Shown in pieces: positions 45,803 to 57,231 of a stretch of 64,000 nt of DNA (positions within the stretch are counted from its first letter, which is position 1; each line of letters starts with the position of its first letter). Origin of the DNA: Jaapia argillacea MUCL 33604 (taxonomy: Eukaryota > Basidiomycota > Agaricomycetes > Jaapiales > Jaapiaceae). A model generated the notes under the pieces. That model was not told where the DNA came from and ran no database searches. It saw only the letters and a program-made list of their open reading frames with translations. The DNA lies in contig KL197782.1 of the NCBI GenBank assembly GCA_000697665.1, forward strand, positions 32,876-96,875, in the 5' to 3' direction. Both the position numbers and the translations under genes were made by a program.

Positions 45803-48613
45803 ATGAAAGTATGGGCAGGAAGTTCCCAGTCGAGATGGAAAGGAAAGGGGAAGGCCCCAGCTGCTGTTCGAGATGAAGGGAGTGGAGGTTCTAGTGGCAT
45901 CGTGATACCAATGACGATGGTTGGAACCGGCGTCTACGATGCGTAAGTCCCCATAACTTTGGATCATCCTCCTCCCATCCCCTGTTCAACTTGGCGTGGC
46001 CACTACATCATGGTACCCAACAATCCCGCAGTGGATTATCTCGTGCTTCTTACGTCGTCTCGATCATCTCCAACGTCCTAGCTCACGACTCCTATCCCAG
46101 CGTGTACACCATCCCTGTCGAAATCGGCAGTACAGGCCAGAATCTCTCACTGCAAGTTGACACCGGCTCCTCAGATCTCGTGAGTTTGTCACACTCTCGC
46201 CCGCGGTTGTTGAATCTGATGGTCTCCTTTCCAGTGGGTGGCTTCGACATCGTGTTCCTCCTCCGCATGCTCCTCAGCAAAGGGACACACTTACGATCCA
46301 ACTAATTCCCAACAAACGGGAAAAACGTTTACAATCCAGTATCTTGAGGGAACTGTTAGTGGTCCCGTCGTATGGGACCAAGTAGAAGTTGGAGGCTATA
46401 CCGTATCTAATCAAGCCCTTGGTACGCCGCCCGTTCCCCCCTTCCACGTTCTTCCTAGCATTTACTTTGCTTTCCATCAGCCGCAGCAACTCAAGTTGAC
46501 AACGAGCCCCTATCAGCGCAGTTCAACGGCATCCTAGGCCTTGCCTTACCGCAAAACTCCATTATCTCTACCGAAATAACACCAACTACGTCCGACGCGC
46601 CAGATGGTTCTACCTTTCCTTCTAATCTTTTCGGAATTACTCCTTCGTCGTCCGCACCTCCCTCGCGTTTTGTATCACTATCCCTCTCCCGTCCAGGATC
46701 CAATCGAACGCCCTCTCTTCTTGGCATCGGTCGACATCCAACCGAACTCGTCTCCGATCCAAGCAAGATAAAGTATTCGAGCCTTACGGTGGAGAGTCCT
46801 GGACCGTTGTTTTGGAAAGTTGATGTTAGAGCTATTACAGTTTATCATGGTGGGCAGGCTATGCCTATCAATATCGGGAGGTCGCATACAGGAGCGGCGT
46901 ACCCCGCTGCTGTGTTGGATTCGGGAGTGCCTTATATTTTAACGACGTCGTGGATCGCGGATGGAATTTATGGAGCTTTGGGGATAAGCCCCGCTTCTGA
47001 TGGTCAATGTATGCGCCATTATCTTCATATCGTTTTGCTACGTACTCACGTCGGACGTTCTCGGTACAGATTATGTTCCTTGTTCAACGCCTTTGAACAT
47101 GACAATCACGCTAGACGGACAGTCCGAACTGCCCTTACATCCTCTCGACTTGACAGCCGAACCCGCTACCGACCCTTCCTCCACAAACTGCGTTGGCCTC
47201 ATCCAAACCGCAGACGCCCAGATCGACGCTGCCTACTCCGACATTGGGGATATGGTCCTCGGAGTACCCTTCCTTCGAAACATGTACACGGTTTTGGCGT
47301 ACGACGTACCGAATTCGCAAGGCAAGTTCCCCGCGACGAGTACCACGACTTCGGGGACGATCACCCCACAGGTGGGGTTATTGTGTCTTACGGATCCCGC
47401 GACCGCCATGGCGGAGTTCAACACTGTTCGGGTGCTGAACCAACCGTTGGACCAGCCTTCACCCAACACCGCGAATCGTGCCACTTCGGACAAGAAATTG
47501 TCCATTGGTATTGATATCCTCATTGGACTATTCTCGTTCTTCGGGTTGTGCTTGCTGCTGTTCGGCGCTCGTTGGTGGATTGTGAGACGGAAATTCCAAC
47601 GAGCTGGCCCACCCGTTCCGGACAAGGGAGGAGTCGAGGGCAAAGAATACCAACTCGCACGAAGGGATTCCAACAACGGACCGTCCGAAGATGCACTCCG
47701 GACTTTGCGGTTCAACGCGTACAAGGCCGACCGTATGCATTCATATTATTCTGCCGATACTGCTTTCACGAGGGTGGGAGACGATGATGGCGGGAAGGGT
47801 GACCTCGAGTTTGGGTATCGGTTACACAAGCAATACGATTCTGGTATCCCCGATGCTCCGGATTGGGACCCTCACCATTCGCTCAGTTGGAGGGATACTC
47901 TCGTGGGAGATGCAGTTGATATCCATCCCGACCTTCATCGCAAATCGGACAGTGATCCCGCCTCTCCACCTGCACGTCTTCATTCACGACAATTCAGCGA
48001 TCTTAGCAATCCCGAGATATCAGGCGTCACTGCACCACTCCTCGCTCATACTAGAGACGATTCGCGCATCGATGATTTGGCGGAGTTTGGGGTGGGTGAA
48101 GGGTCGAGGAATTCGATCGTATCTATGGCTGGCGTTGGCACCGCTGCTCGTGGAAGTCGAATCGACCCCGGGTTTCGTCATTCGACTGTTAGCAGCACTG
48201 GTAGCTTCATCAGCGCCGTCGACATTGATCGTCCTGAATCACCCTCGCAGCGTCGTCCTGCCGCCCTTCGAGCGTCCACCCAACCTCCACCACGGATTAT
48301 CCACAATTCTCATTCATCTTCCCCTCTTCGTTCTTCGTTTAGCCTTCCTCATCATGCACCGCTCCAACCAAGCAGCAGTCCGACACCATACAGTCAGCGC
48401 ACGTTGCCACACACTCATTCACCATCGCTTTCGACAAGCTATCAACCACCCATCCCAATCGCATCTTCCTCACGTTATCCAACGTTATCGCATACTCACC
48501 AACAGCAGCACTCACTGAGTCGTCCGAGGACGCATTCGCCACCGCGATCGCAGCCTTCGCTTCCAGAGGACGACGACGTCCCCACCGGCTTTTACCCGCA
48601 TCTACATATCTGA
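45803..48613 (+). CDS. Pepsin-like (A1) aspartic protease with C-terminal TM anchor
   Basis: Exons join to YPSVYTIPVEIGSTGQN and the first active-site motif LQVDTGSSDLWVAS. The body continues with TGKTFTIQYLEGTVSGPVVW (flap-like region), FNGILGLALPQNS, and the second motif AAVLDSGVPYILT, where the usual DTG is DSG (still catalytically acceptable). IGDMVLGVPFLRNMYTVLAY is the conserved FLR..Y region. A TM helix (IDILIGLFSFFGLCLLLFG) follows, then a basic stop-transfer RWWIVRRKFQR and a cytosolic tail of about 330 residues rich in Ser/Pro/His, ending YPHLHI. This suggests a type I plasma-membrane protease of the yapsin-like kind with an unusually long tail. The start MKVWAGSSQSRW lacks a signal peptide, so an upstream exon is probably missing from this model. 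Confidence 0.85.
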
Positions 48614-50030
48614 TCTCTGATCTGGGATTTTATTGCATCCCCCACACGTTCTCTCCCTATTCCCCCCATCGTCTCATCTTCTGGTATTTACCCGTCTGAC
48701 CGGCTCGTCCTGGATCTGTAATCTTGTTTATCATTTTATCATGGACTGCTAGCTTTCACATCATTTGGTAGTGGTTGGGCTCGTTTGGTGCAGTTGTTTG
48801 TCGGTATATTATTATCTTCGCGGCTTGTTGTCCGTTCATACCCTCGCAAGGTGTGTACATTAGGCATGTATTTGGCATTATCATCATCACTGGACAGTGG
48901 AGAGAGGAACTACAAAATAATGCCATAGGTTTACAGTGCACCATTATGACAGTGGAGTGATTCTCCGAGTGTTCGAAAGACACGGTGATCGAAGTAGGGA
49001 CGCCGAATACGAGGGGTAGTGAGCCGACCTACTATAGAAGGAGGGCACCAACTAGTTGGAGCTTGTTACGAGTAACCGAGCAGAAAGAGCTCTGCTTCAT
49101 AACGCCCACAGCGAATTCATTAAGAGTTGCGCTGGTAACATGGGAACGCACAACGGCACGGAGCTTGGGATGACGTGGAGGAGTGGAGGAGTGGCATTAC
49201 TGCGCAAACGGGGTCACAACGTGTTGCTCAGGACGGATGTTGGTTGGCATCGCATCGAGACGATTCAGTTGCCTGGGGAATCCCATTGCGAGTATGGGTT
49301 AGATGGATGACCGGATACATAAATATCAGCATATTAAGCTCGGTAAACTGGATGGAACCATGTACCCTTCGTACCAGGCGCTACGAACGGGGATCAATCC
49401 TGGGGTCGAAACCACAGAGCACCAGTTTTCGCACTGATACACCCTCGTGATGTTGGAGGAATAGTGTGCGCGACTCCAAATATGCTCTTTGAGACTTCGA
49501 CGCAAGTTAGGCATGTGAGCACGAGGACTCCTTGTGTCGATAACGGCGGCCTCCGAGAGGTTGGTTGGAATTTGGTTTTCGCTTGTCTTATCGCCAGCAG
49601 CAGATAAATAGGGCAGAATGGCCTAGATACTTGAGTGGTGGAAGGACTGGATGAGAAAGAGACTTTTCAGAAGAAAGAGCGTGGACGAAGGACAGGACAC
49701 GAGGCAAAGCGCCTGATCTCGCTGGCAGTCCGCGGCAGGACCAAGAGACCATATCTTGTGCCGCGAGCCTGTCCCCCAACATTCAAAGTTTAATGTTGGT
49801 TTAATCTCTGACGTTGCGCATACCTGTGCTAGTCGTTGCACTGCTGGAAAAGCAGACAGAGCCCTTTACGTCTCTAGATACCCTGCTGCGAAGCGCACAG
49901 GATTATAACGTTGTCCAAGAAGAACGATGACAATTCGTGAGTTTGTTCTCCGACTATACAATAACCGATAATCCCCGCACGCCTGTACTTACTCCTTCCC
50001 TGCTAGTCTGATCTCTTGGCTATCATATAC
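48614..50030. other. Intergenic, nothing identified
   Basis: The 3' untranslated region of the protease is likely in the first 200 bp. The remaining 1.2 kb has only short frames without motifs. I looked for tRNA-like cloverleaf landmarks (a GTTCGA-type T-loop) and found none. Confidence 0.4.
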
Positions 50031-52203
50031 ATGCCAGAAAGTGTAGCCCCGTCCACGATTATCCGACCTTCATACGGGATCAAGGACAGAACGGCTTCCT
50101 GGGTACAAACTCACTCCCCAGGCCGCGTTTCGCAATTTTATCCTCCCACAATCGCCCCTACACGTGCTCCTACAGACACTTGGAACCAACCTGTGGATGA
50201 CGAAGTTGACGATTCGCATAGTTCGCACTCGATCCCCCCACCAGTCTTGTTGAGGTATGCAGATGGACGACCGGATGTCGTGGTAGACTATCGTTATGCT
50301 CAGGATCGGTATGATTCTTCTTCGAGGTTGGTTTCAAAGTCAAGTAAATGTGCGTAGTCTTTCCCTTGTCTCGGATCACTCATCCTTAGCCCTGGTCGCC
50401 AGCCTCTCAACCTCGGCCGACCCATCAAGTCTCTCGATCAACATCTCACCTTCCAAACCCCCCACCACTACGCAAAGTTCCTGCGTTTGACTCGTCGACT
50501 CTTCCCCGCACAAACTCGAAACACACCTCATCCAACCCATATCCGTCTCGCCCATTAGACCCAAGATCTCAATCACACTCTCAACTCCCGGGCCCATCTT
50601 CCTCTTCCCACACCCTTCCTTCAAGGGCTGGCCGAACTCCGTCGAAATCCCTTCCCAACAACCCACCCTCCGCATTCCCACCACCACATCGTATGAACAC
50701 TCGCACCTACCACGAAATACCGTATTGGGGCGTACCGTCCCGAGGAATTCCAACGGCGCCCGCGCCTGCTCTGCCTGCTGCTGCCAGCACCTCGACCTTA
50801 CCTCGACCCAGGCAGACATCCCTTCGGGAACAGGGACAATCCGACCGAATATCCGTTCAGGCACATCATCAACAGCAACCTTATTTCGCGGAGCGAACAC
50901 CAACCCAAATCCACTACCCAAATCAATCTCAGCCAGCAGTACACCATCAGCCTCGTCATCAACCACCTCCTGTTTCCCGGGCAGCGCCACCAGAAGTGAG
51001 GCCCAAAGGAGTACCGAAGATCATGGGGTCGGTGATGTTGAGCGATGGTCGTGTGCCCTCGGGATCGAAGTTTGTCGAGAGTAGGAGTATTCGGAAGGGA
51101 GAAGAGAGCCATCATCATCAGATACCCAAGGCTGCTGATCTTGGAGTGGGAGGTGGGGATCGAGACCGTTCCGGGTCCAACGTCCGACCTACCGAATCTG
51201 AGGGGAGACCGTCTCGTGAGGAGGTGACGGGTACTGCGACCTATGAGCATGGTCCACTCCATCGGTCATCAAGACCACCTCGTCCAGCTCCTCCTCCCCA
51301 CCTAGCACCCAAACAACGTCCCTCAAGAGCACCATCACCAGCACCAATACCTATACCCCCACCAGCTTCACACCCTCCATACCCTCGCGCCCACGTATAT
51401 CCGCAAGCCCAACCACAACCACACCAACAACTCCGGCAACATATGCCTCCCACACCTCCACAAACCTTATCACAACCGCAGGAGAAATCCAAATTGAAAC
51501 ATAGCGCCATGCCTCTCTTGTCAAAGTTTTCCGGCTCGCGGTTCATCGAGAGTAAGAGTATCCGTGGGGAGACGAGTACAGTCGCTGGGTCGGATAGTGA
51601 TGGAAAGACGATTCAAACGTTTAGGTCGAGTGCGAACGGGACGTCGAGAACTCCGAGCGCAGGGACAGCTGGGACGATCCATGGACATCCAGACGTGAAG
51701 ACCTGGCCGCTTTTCGGTGGGAGTGGAGATGGGAAGAAGGGAGGGGGCAAGCGACCGAAGAGAGGGAGGAGTATCAGCATGAGCGCCGCTAGTGATAGTA
51801 CGTTCTTCTTGATCCCGAGCGTGGTTAGTGGCGAGGATGTGAGGAAGGTCGTGGTGAGTTTTTCGCGAGATTCTATGTTCTATCATGGGCTAACTCCATG
51901 CTGTAGCCCATCCAATCTGGATTCCCGTCGGGTATCAAGTCGCTAGGCAAGCATGCACCCTCACCCTCACCCTCACCGTACTCCCACCGTCCACCTTCAT
52001 CACAACTCTCGTCCGTGCCACCTCCATCATCAACAGCAGCACACACCCAATCATCTTCTGTGCCTCCCACACCGACCGACTCTTCCACTCGAAAACCCTT
52101 TTTCTCTCGACTTTTCAGCGGGAGCGGGGGTTCGCATACAAGTGGTAGTGTGGGTCAGCCACCACCGAGGAGAAAGTTGATCAGACGGCATTCGACGAAA
52201 TGA
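50031..52203 (+). CDS. Disordered Ser/Pro/Gln-rich protein with repeated GSKFVESRSIR motif
   Basis: ATG 50031 starts MPESVAPSTIIRPSYGIKDR. Exon 1 ends near 50344 and joins in phase at about 50402 to SQPRPTHQVSRSTSHLP and a long, mostly disordered exon that reads to 51854. A last exon ends RKLIRRHSTK with TGA at 52201-52203. Runs of Pro, Gln and His (PQPHQQLRQHMPPTPP) dominate. Two ordered islands stand out: GSKFVESRSIRKGEE at about 51062 and GSRFIESKSIRGETS at about 51531, the only near-repeat in the protein and each flanked by basic or acidic residues. The tail has FFSRLFSGSGGSHTSG, similar in style to peripheral membrane or cytoskeletal adaptors. No catalytic domain or TM. I do not recognise the family. 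Confidence 0.65.
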
Positions 52204-52610
52204 GCAGCGCTCTCCTCGAGAGCTGTGTATCTATGGCCGAGGGCGCGTGGGAACGGGTCAAGACTATGTATTTCTAACTGTTCTCTGGACTCCGATGGGA
52301 CTGGCTGCTAACTTAAGCCAACTCTGTTTGGATTTATAACGAGTGTACGAGATAGGATTTAGCGTTGTACTAACATTAGGATGGTTTTCAACACATCATC
52401 TACTCAGTTGCTCTGAATCGTTCCGAAGCAAAATTTCACCTCTGAAGACTGGACTAATTACGGTCTTATGCGGAGGATCAAACCACGCAAACCTCAACGA
52501 ATGTATACACTAAAACCGAAGGAGGGAGAGCTGTTCAACCCAGTAACGTAGATCTCGTACCTTAAACATGTAAGAGCGACGGCAAGATCAGCACGAACTC
52601 CACCCCCTCC
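52204..52610. other. Convergent intergenic region
   Basis: Between the plus-strand disordered-protein gene and the minus-strand P450 gene end. AT-rich at 52320-52410. No motif identified. Confidence 0.45.
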
Positions 52611-54732
52611 CTATCTCCGCTTCCGAAACATAACTTCCGCTGTTAGATTGGGAGTCAAGTTCATGACGAACCAGCAATCCGGTGGACGAACGCTCTCATT
52701 CTCCAACTTCATATCATAATTGATGACGAGGTGGGCCAGCATCGCCTTCAGCTCGTTCGCTGCGAAGAACCTTCCGGGACTATCGAGGAAAGGGGAGGGG
52801 AAAATTCGTAAGAGGAGACAATGACCTGGTATGGATCAACGTACCATGCATGTTTGCCATGTCCGAATGGCACGTAATCCGCTCCAGTCGAAACGAATTG
52901 ATGTTTCGTCCCTTCGCCGTCTTCCTCTCTCATGTTGGCAAACCGGAAACCGTCAAAGACGTCGGCATCAGGGTAGTTGAGGTCGTTGTGATGCACGGGA
53001 GTAGCGGCTGCTGAGATGGTGTGTCCTGCTGGAACCTGTGTCCCATCGGAGAAGGTGAAAGGTTGTAAAACCTTGCGAGTCATGGAAACTGTGAAAGCCA
53101 TTTGTCAGATTCGAGAGGGTGAATCGGGAAGGAGTGGGAGTAGATGGACGCGAGGAAGGAAGAGACGAGACGTACGACAGCTAATCCCGTTGTAGCGCTG
53201 AGTCTCCTTCAAAAAACTATCCAACTTCTTCATCTTCTGCATGGCGGCTTTCGACCATCCTTCCTCATTCACGATCGCCTCTACTTCCTCCCGCATGGGC
53301 TGGATGTATTGAGGATTTGCAGCGAGGTGGAAAAGGGCATGTGTAAAGCTCTATCTCGGAAAAGATATAACGTGAGATGACGAGGGAGGGAACAGTCAGA
53401 TTATACCTCACCATCGAAGATGTATGGATTGCGGCAAAATTGAGTGCCAAAATCCGAAGTGTCCAGTTTCGAATTGTACGTTCTTCACCTTGGGCGTCTT
53501 CCATGCACCACATGAGGAAATCATTCTGTCATTTCCCAACAATCAGGGAACGTAAGTGGGACGACAGGCTTCAACATCAGGGGTTTCGACCCACAGGTTT
53601 ATCAGGCCAGTCTTCGCCGTACTCCTCCATATTCTTCAGACGCTCCTCAATAAGCGGTTGCAAGTGCGCCATACCCCTATTGATACGGTTTGGGAGATTT
53701 GTGAAGATTCGGCCAGCGAGACTAAATGCATGGCTGTAAGAAGGCGGAGCCTAGTTTTGAATTATTACAAGCTGAAGGTGACTCACGGCTTGAGGGGGGC
53801 AGGGAATAAGTTGATGAGCGCTGCACCCTTCATAACGTCAATCGTGAATTGTATGCTCAGTTCCAGGTAATCTTTATTACGACCTGAGAGATATTGGGCT
53901 TCATAATCACAACCACACGCACCGCCGGACTCACATAAAGGTAGACCAACGAATACCCTATTGCTCGTGCGAGCCACAACCTGCATAATCGTATCCAACC
54001 CTGGTGATTTCACCCACTCTATGGAAACTTGCATTAAAATCTGGGAAGTCGTCATGGTAGGCGGAGACTTTACCATCTGTGAGGGGTATCGCATCGGTAA
54101 AGGCCGCGCCGATCTCATCACGAACGGCGTCGAAGGTTTTTGAGATGTTCCTGGTTAGCTGAGACTGGACAATGGGGACGTGATATTGATCGTAGTGTAT
54201 GTTCGGACCGAGAGTGTATTCAGTTGCGAGCATCTGTAAGCGTTCGCAGAAAGATTAGGGGAGAGTTGGCGAAAGCGAGAAACCAAACAAACCTCGTTTA
54301 ATGCTTCGGTAAAGGATAGAACTTCGTCTGGTGCCTTTCGAATGTCGTTGACACCCTTAGGGTCACCCACAACAATGATCCATTGCCCTATTCCAGCAAT
54401 CTTGAAAGGCGCGCCTTTGAACTTGAGAAATGGTCAGCCCCGAGGCAGTGTAGAGCCGAAGTCCAAAATTCACCTTGTCATAACCTTCCTGAACCAGCTT
54501 TGGAGCGCCGAATAGGAAACGGAAAGCACCAATGTATGACAGTAGGGGCACCGAGGGTCCTCCAATGGTGGGGATGGCATCCAGCTGGGAGAAGATGTAA
54601 TGAGATCTTTATGGGGAAATTACGATCTGGGGTTGCACTCACCTTGCGTTGGTCCGCGCTGAGATACCGTAGCCCGAAGAAAAGCGGGATTCCAATAGCA
54701 GCTGCCCAGGTAAGGTAAGAAGGGTCACTCAT
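52611..54732 (-). CDS. Cytochrome P450 monooxygenase
   Basis: ATG 54732 starts MSDPSYLTWAAAIGIPLFFG (N-terminal membrane anchor). About nine exons follow, giving GPSVPLLSYIGAFRFL, FKIAGIGQWIIVVGDPKG, ATEYTLGPNIHYDQYHVP, IVQSQLTRNISKTFDAV, and the I-helix LRILALNFAAIHTSSMSFTH. The ExxR motif is KETQR, then PFTFSDGTQVPAGHTISAAA, and the heme-binding loop YVPFGHGKHACPGRFFA carries the cysteine ligand. It ends LTAEVMFRKRR with TAG 52611-52613. The I-helix has FAAIHTSS in place of the usual AGxDT, a variant seen in the ent-kaurene oxidase-like fungal P450 group. ER-membrane oxidoreductase; substrate unknown. No biosynthetic partner genes sit next to it. Confidence 0.93.
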
Positions 54733-55920
54733 GGTGAAAGTTGGAACCCAAGGCTGCTAGTCGAGCAGGTTAAGTACGAGGATCGTCAACACGTCGGTGA
54801 GTGTTCCCCTCCGGGTATTGGCTGTGCTGTATTTCATCTCGAGCACGATGTTGAACCTGTCACGGTCGCTGTACTTGATGGGGATGGAATGAGATCCCAT
54901 CGACATCCGCAATGAGAGTAAGAAACCCACTGCAAGGCGCGATGCTGATGCGCTGATGCGTATCACTCCGGCCCGGTTTGCCTTTCGTTCCCCGCCGCTA
55001 CAGGCAGGTTTACACTGTTGGTCACCTCGTGAAAGTTACGACTTACTGTCCTTATGGCCTTCAATCACAATCATTCCTGCTATCGTTATAGGCAAATCTC
55101 TTGTTATCGGAGCTCACGTTCACAGGCTCTTTATCTCGGATGCAGTGAGAATTACTCAATTCAACCCTGCTGGAGCCGTCGCTCGCTGTTGGGATGGTCA
55201 GGAGAGAAACCCTCCTCAGGGTATTGAAGATTTCACCTTGCGTCTCTCGAGGAGACCACGAGTCTCGCCGCTTGACTCCTGATCGCACCACATGTCTCGT
55301 TGCAGGCGGTACTCTCCTGACACCCTGCCGCTCATCCTGTGCAATCCTTCTTGATTTGAACGGCGCGCAACGCGCCAGATTGGTACGAGGCTCCCGATGA
55401 CCTGACTTCGACATGAGGTTGGTTTTAAGATGTGGTTGCTAGTTCTGTACGTATCTGCCAGTGCCACCGATCGCCGTCGATCCATTTGTTTGAGATATAC
55501 TTCGAGTTACTCTCTATTAGGTGCTCGTTTCGCAGACCAATACTCTCCACCACATTGCCTCCCGACTTAAATGATACGAACGCTCCCCAGAACAATGCAA
55601 CATATGTCTTATATGGTACTCTATGTTTTCGTCGGGATCTTTCGTCTACTGAATCGAAAACATACCAGAATCCTCGCGTTGATGATTTGTCCTCCTTCAA
55701 GGCCCCATTCTTACCTTGAGGCTACGACACGAACCTCGCTGCATCCCCTAGACAATCAGTAGTCCGATACCGCAATGGCTGCCATAGGCCAAAACCGTTG
55801 TCGACACCTGTGAAAACCGTCTGCGTTAGAGACTTACCTGTGCCTCTCGATAGTCCATCGAGCGTCGTTGAAGACATGGACTCTCGCGAGAATTAGTGAG
55901 TACAATAACAAATTAATCTA
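54733..55920. other. Intergenic, nothing identified
   Basis: Upstream of the minus-strand P450 and downstream of the minus-strand TIM-barrel gene. Several short frames on both strands, none with family motifs or a splice-consistent partner. No RNA gene seen. Confidence 0.4.
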
Positions 55921-57231
55921 TTAATGTCCGTGTTTGTTTGGATGATGAGATCCAGTTGTCTACAGGTAGTAGCCAAACGAATCCCCTCCGTCGAAATCAC
56001 AGAGTCGCTCTTACCATATCGCCCTTCCATTGCGCTTCTTCAACGGCCTTCTCCAGTTTCCGTAGGCTTTCGAAACCACGGGTGGCAAGTGGACGACCCC
56101 ATGCGGATTCGTCGTCAAGAATCTCGTTAAACACTGAACAGCGAAAAAACAAAGGGGTTAGCGAATTTGGCCAGATACGAAAGCTAGGAGTCATCACCTT
56201 CAACGCTCCACATTCCGCGGAAACCTGTCTTGTGTACAGCCTTCGTGAACTCGACAACGGGAAGGTATGCGCCCCTCTCGGATTCCAGGGGGAACAGGCG
56301 ACTTGTTCTACTCCATCGGAGAAGTAGCGACGGGGTGAGGTTGACATCTTCGAATTCCTTCTGGAGATGTGGAAGTGGGAGGTTGGCGTCTGCGAGTTGA
56401 AGAAGGAATATCTTCTCCGCGGGTAGTGATGAGATGAGGTCGGTGAGTCGCTGGAGGGATCGAGGGCCATTCGGAAGACGACCGCCCGAGTATCGAGAAG
56501 TCGGATCCGCCCACTCGCGTGCAAGGGCGTTGAAAGAATCGAGGATGAGACCGAGGTTAGGTCGATCGGCGCGGGAGACGAGTGACCATGCTTGAGCGGT
56601 CGTATAGCTGTAAGCACCCCATGCTAAACTTTCAAACGCTACCCTCATCCCCCTCCCATCATCCAGTCGGTACTCTTCTCTGCTAGCCTCATCCGCAATC
56701 CATCGCAAGTCCTCAACAGCCTGTCTCTCCCATTCGGCTCGACTAGGACCCGCCATAGAAGGACTAAATCGTGGCTGAACGTTGCTCGCCAGACAGAGCA
56801 AATCTGTTCCGAGCTCGCGAGCTATTGACAAGACCCATTGGGCCTCACGACGCTTACGCAAAGACTCGGCGGAACGATAACGCCATCCCTCAAAATCTCG
56901 GAGGGGTTGGAAGCAAATGATTTCGAGGCCCAGGGAAGCACATAGGTCCCGAATGTATGCGGCAGCAAGGAGCTCTTGCTCTGCTCGCTGTATCGACGAT
57001 GAAGGAGGGAAGGCGGAATGTGCGGACGGAGTATATGATGCTGCCTGTACGGGTACGGTTCGTCAGTCAACCTCATCTTTCAGGCGCGACAACAAGGCTT
57101 ACGAAGTTGAAAAAGTCGTCAAAGTATAGTTCAAATCCCTTGAAACCCGCTTCAGCGGCGCATTCTAGTTTTTCGGGGAGGGATAGGTGCCGACCCAGGG
57201 ACAGCGAGAAGATAGAATGTTCGGCAGCCAT
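55921..57231 (-). CDS. Xylose-isomerase-like TIM barrel, dehydroshikimate dehydratase-like
   Basis: ATG 57231 starts MAAEHSIFSLSLGRHLSLPE, then KLECAAEAGFKGFELYFDD, typical strand-1 to helix-1 of sugar-phosphate isomerase/epimerase TIM barrels and close in style to 3-dehydroshikimate dehydratases. Downstream exons give LAAAYIRDLCASLGLEIICF, ARELGTDLLCLASNVQP, GMRVAFESLAWGAYSYTT, NLGLILDSFNALAREWADP (metal-ligand Asp region), KIFLLQLADANLPLPH, and FRGMWSVEGDDS. The Glu of FES, the Asp of LILDSF, the Asp/His-type region of LLQLADA, and the final Glu fit the divalent-metal site. The last exon is VFNEILDDESAWGRPLATRG. Either it ends at TGA 55997-55999, or a strong GTAAGAG donor there leads to a short final exon ending at 55921. 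Role inferred: shikimate/quinate catabolism. Confidence 0.78.

Noticed and set aside
51241-51886. Long antisense frames (Gly/Cys-rich and others) opposite the disordered-protein gene
   Set aside because: They mirror the proline-rich codons of the sense exon, a common artefact of biased composition.
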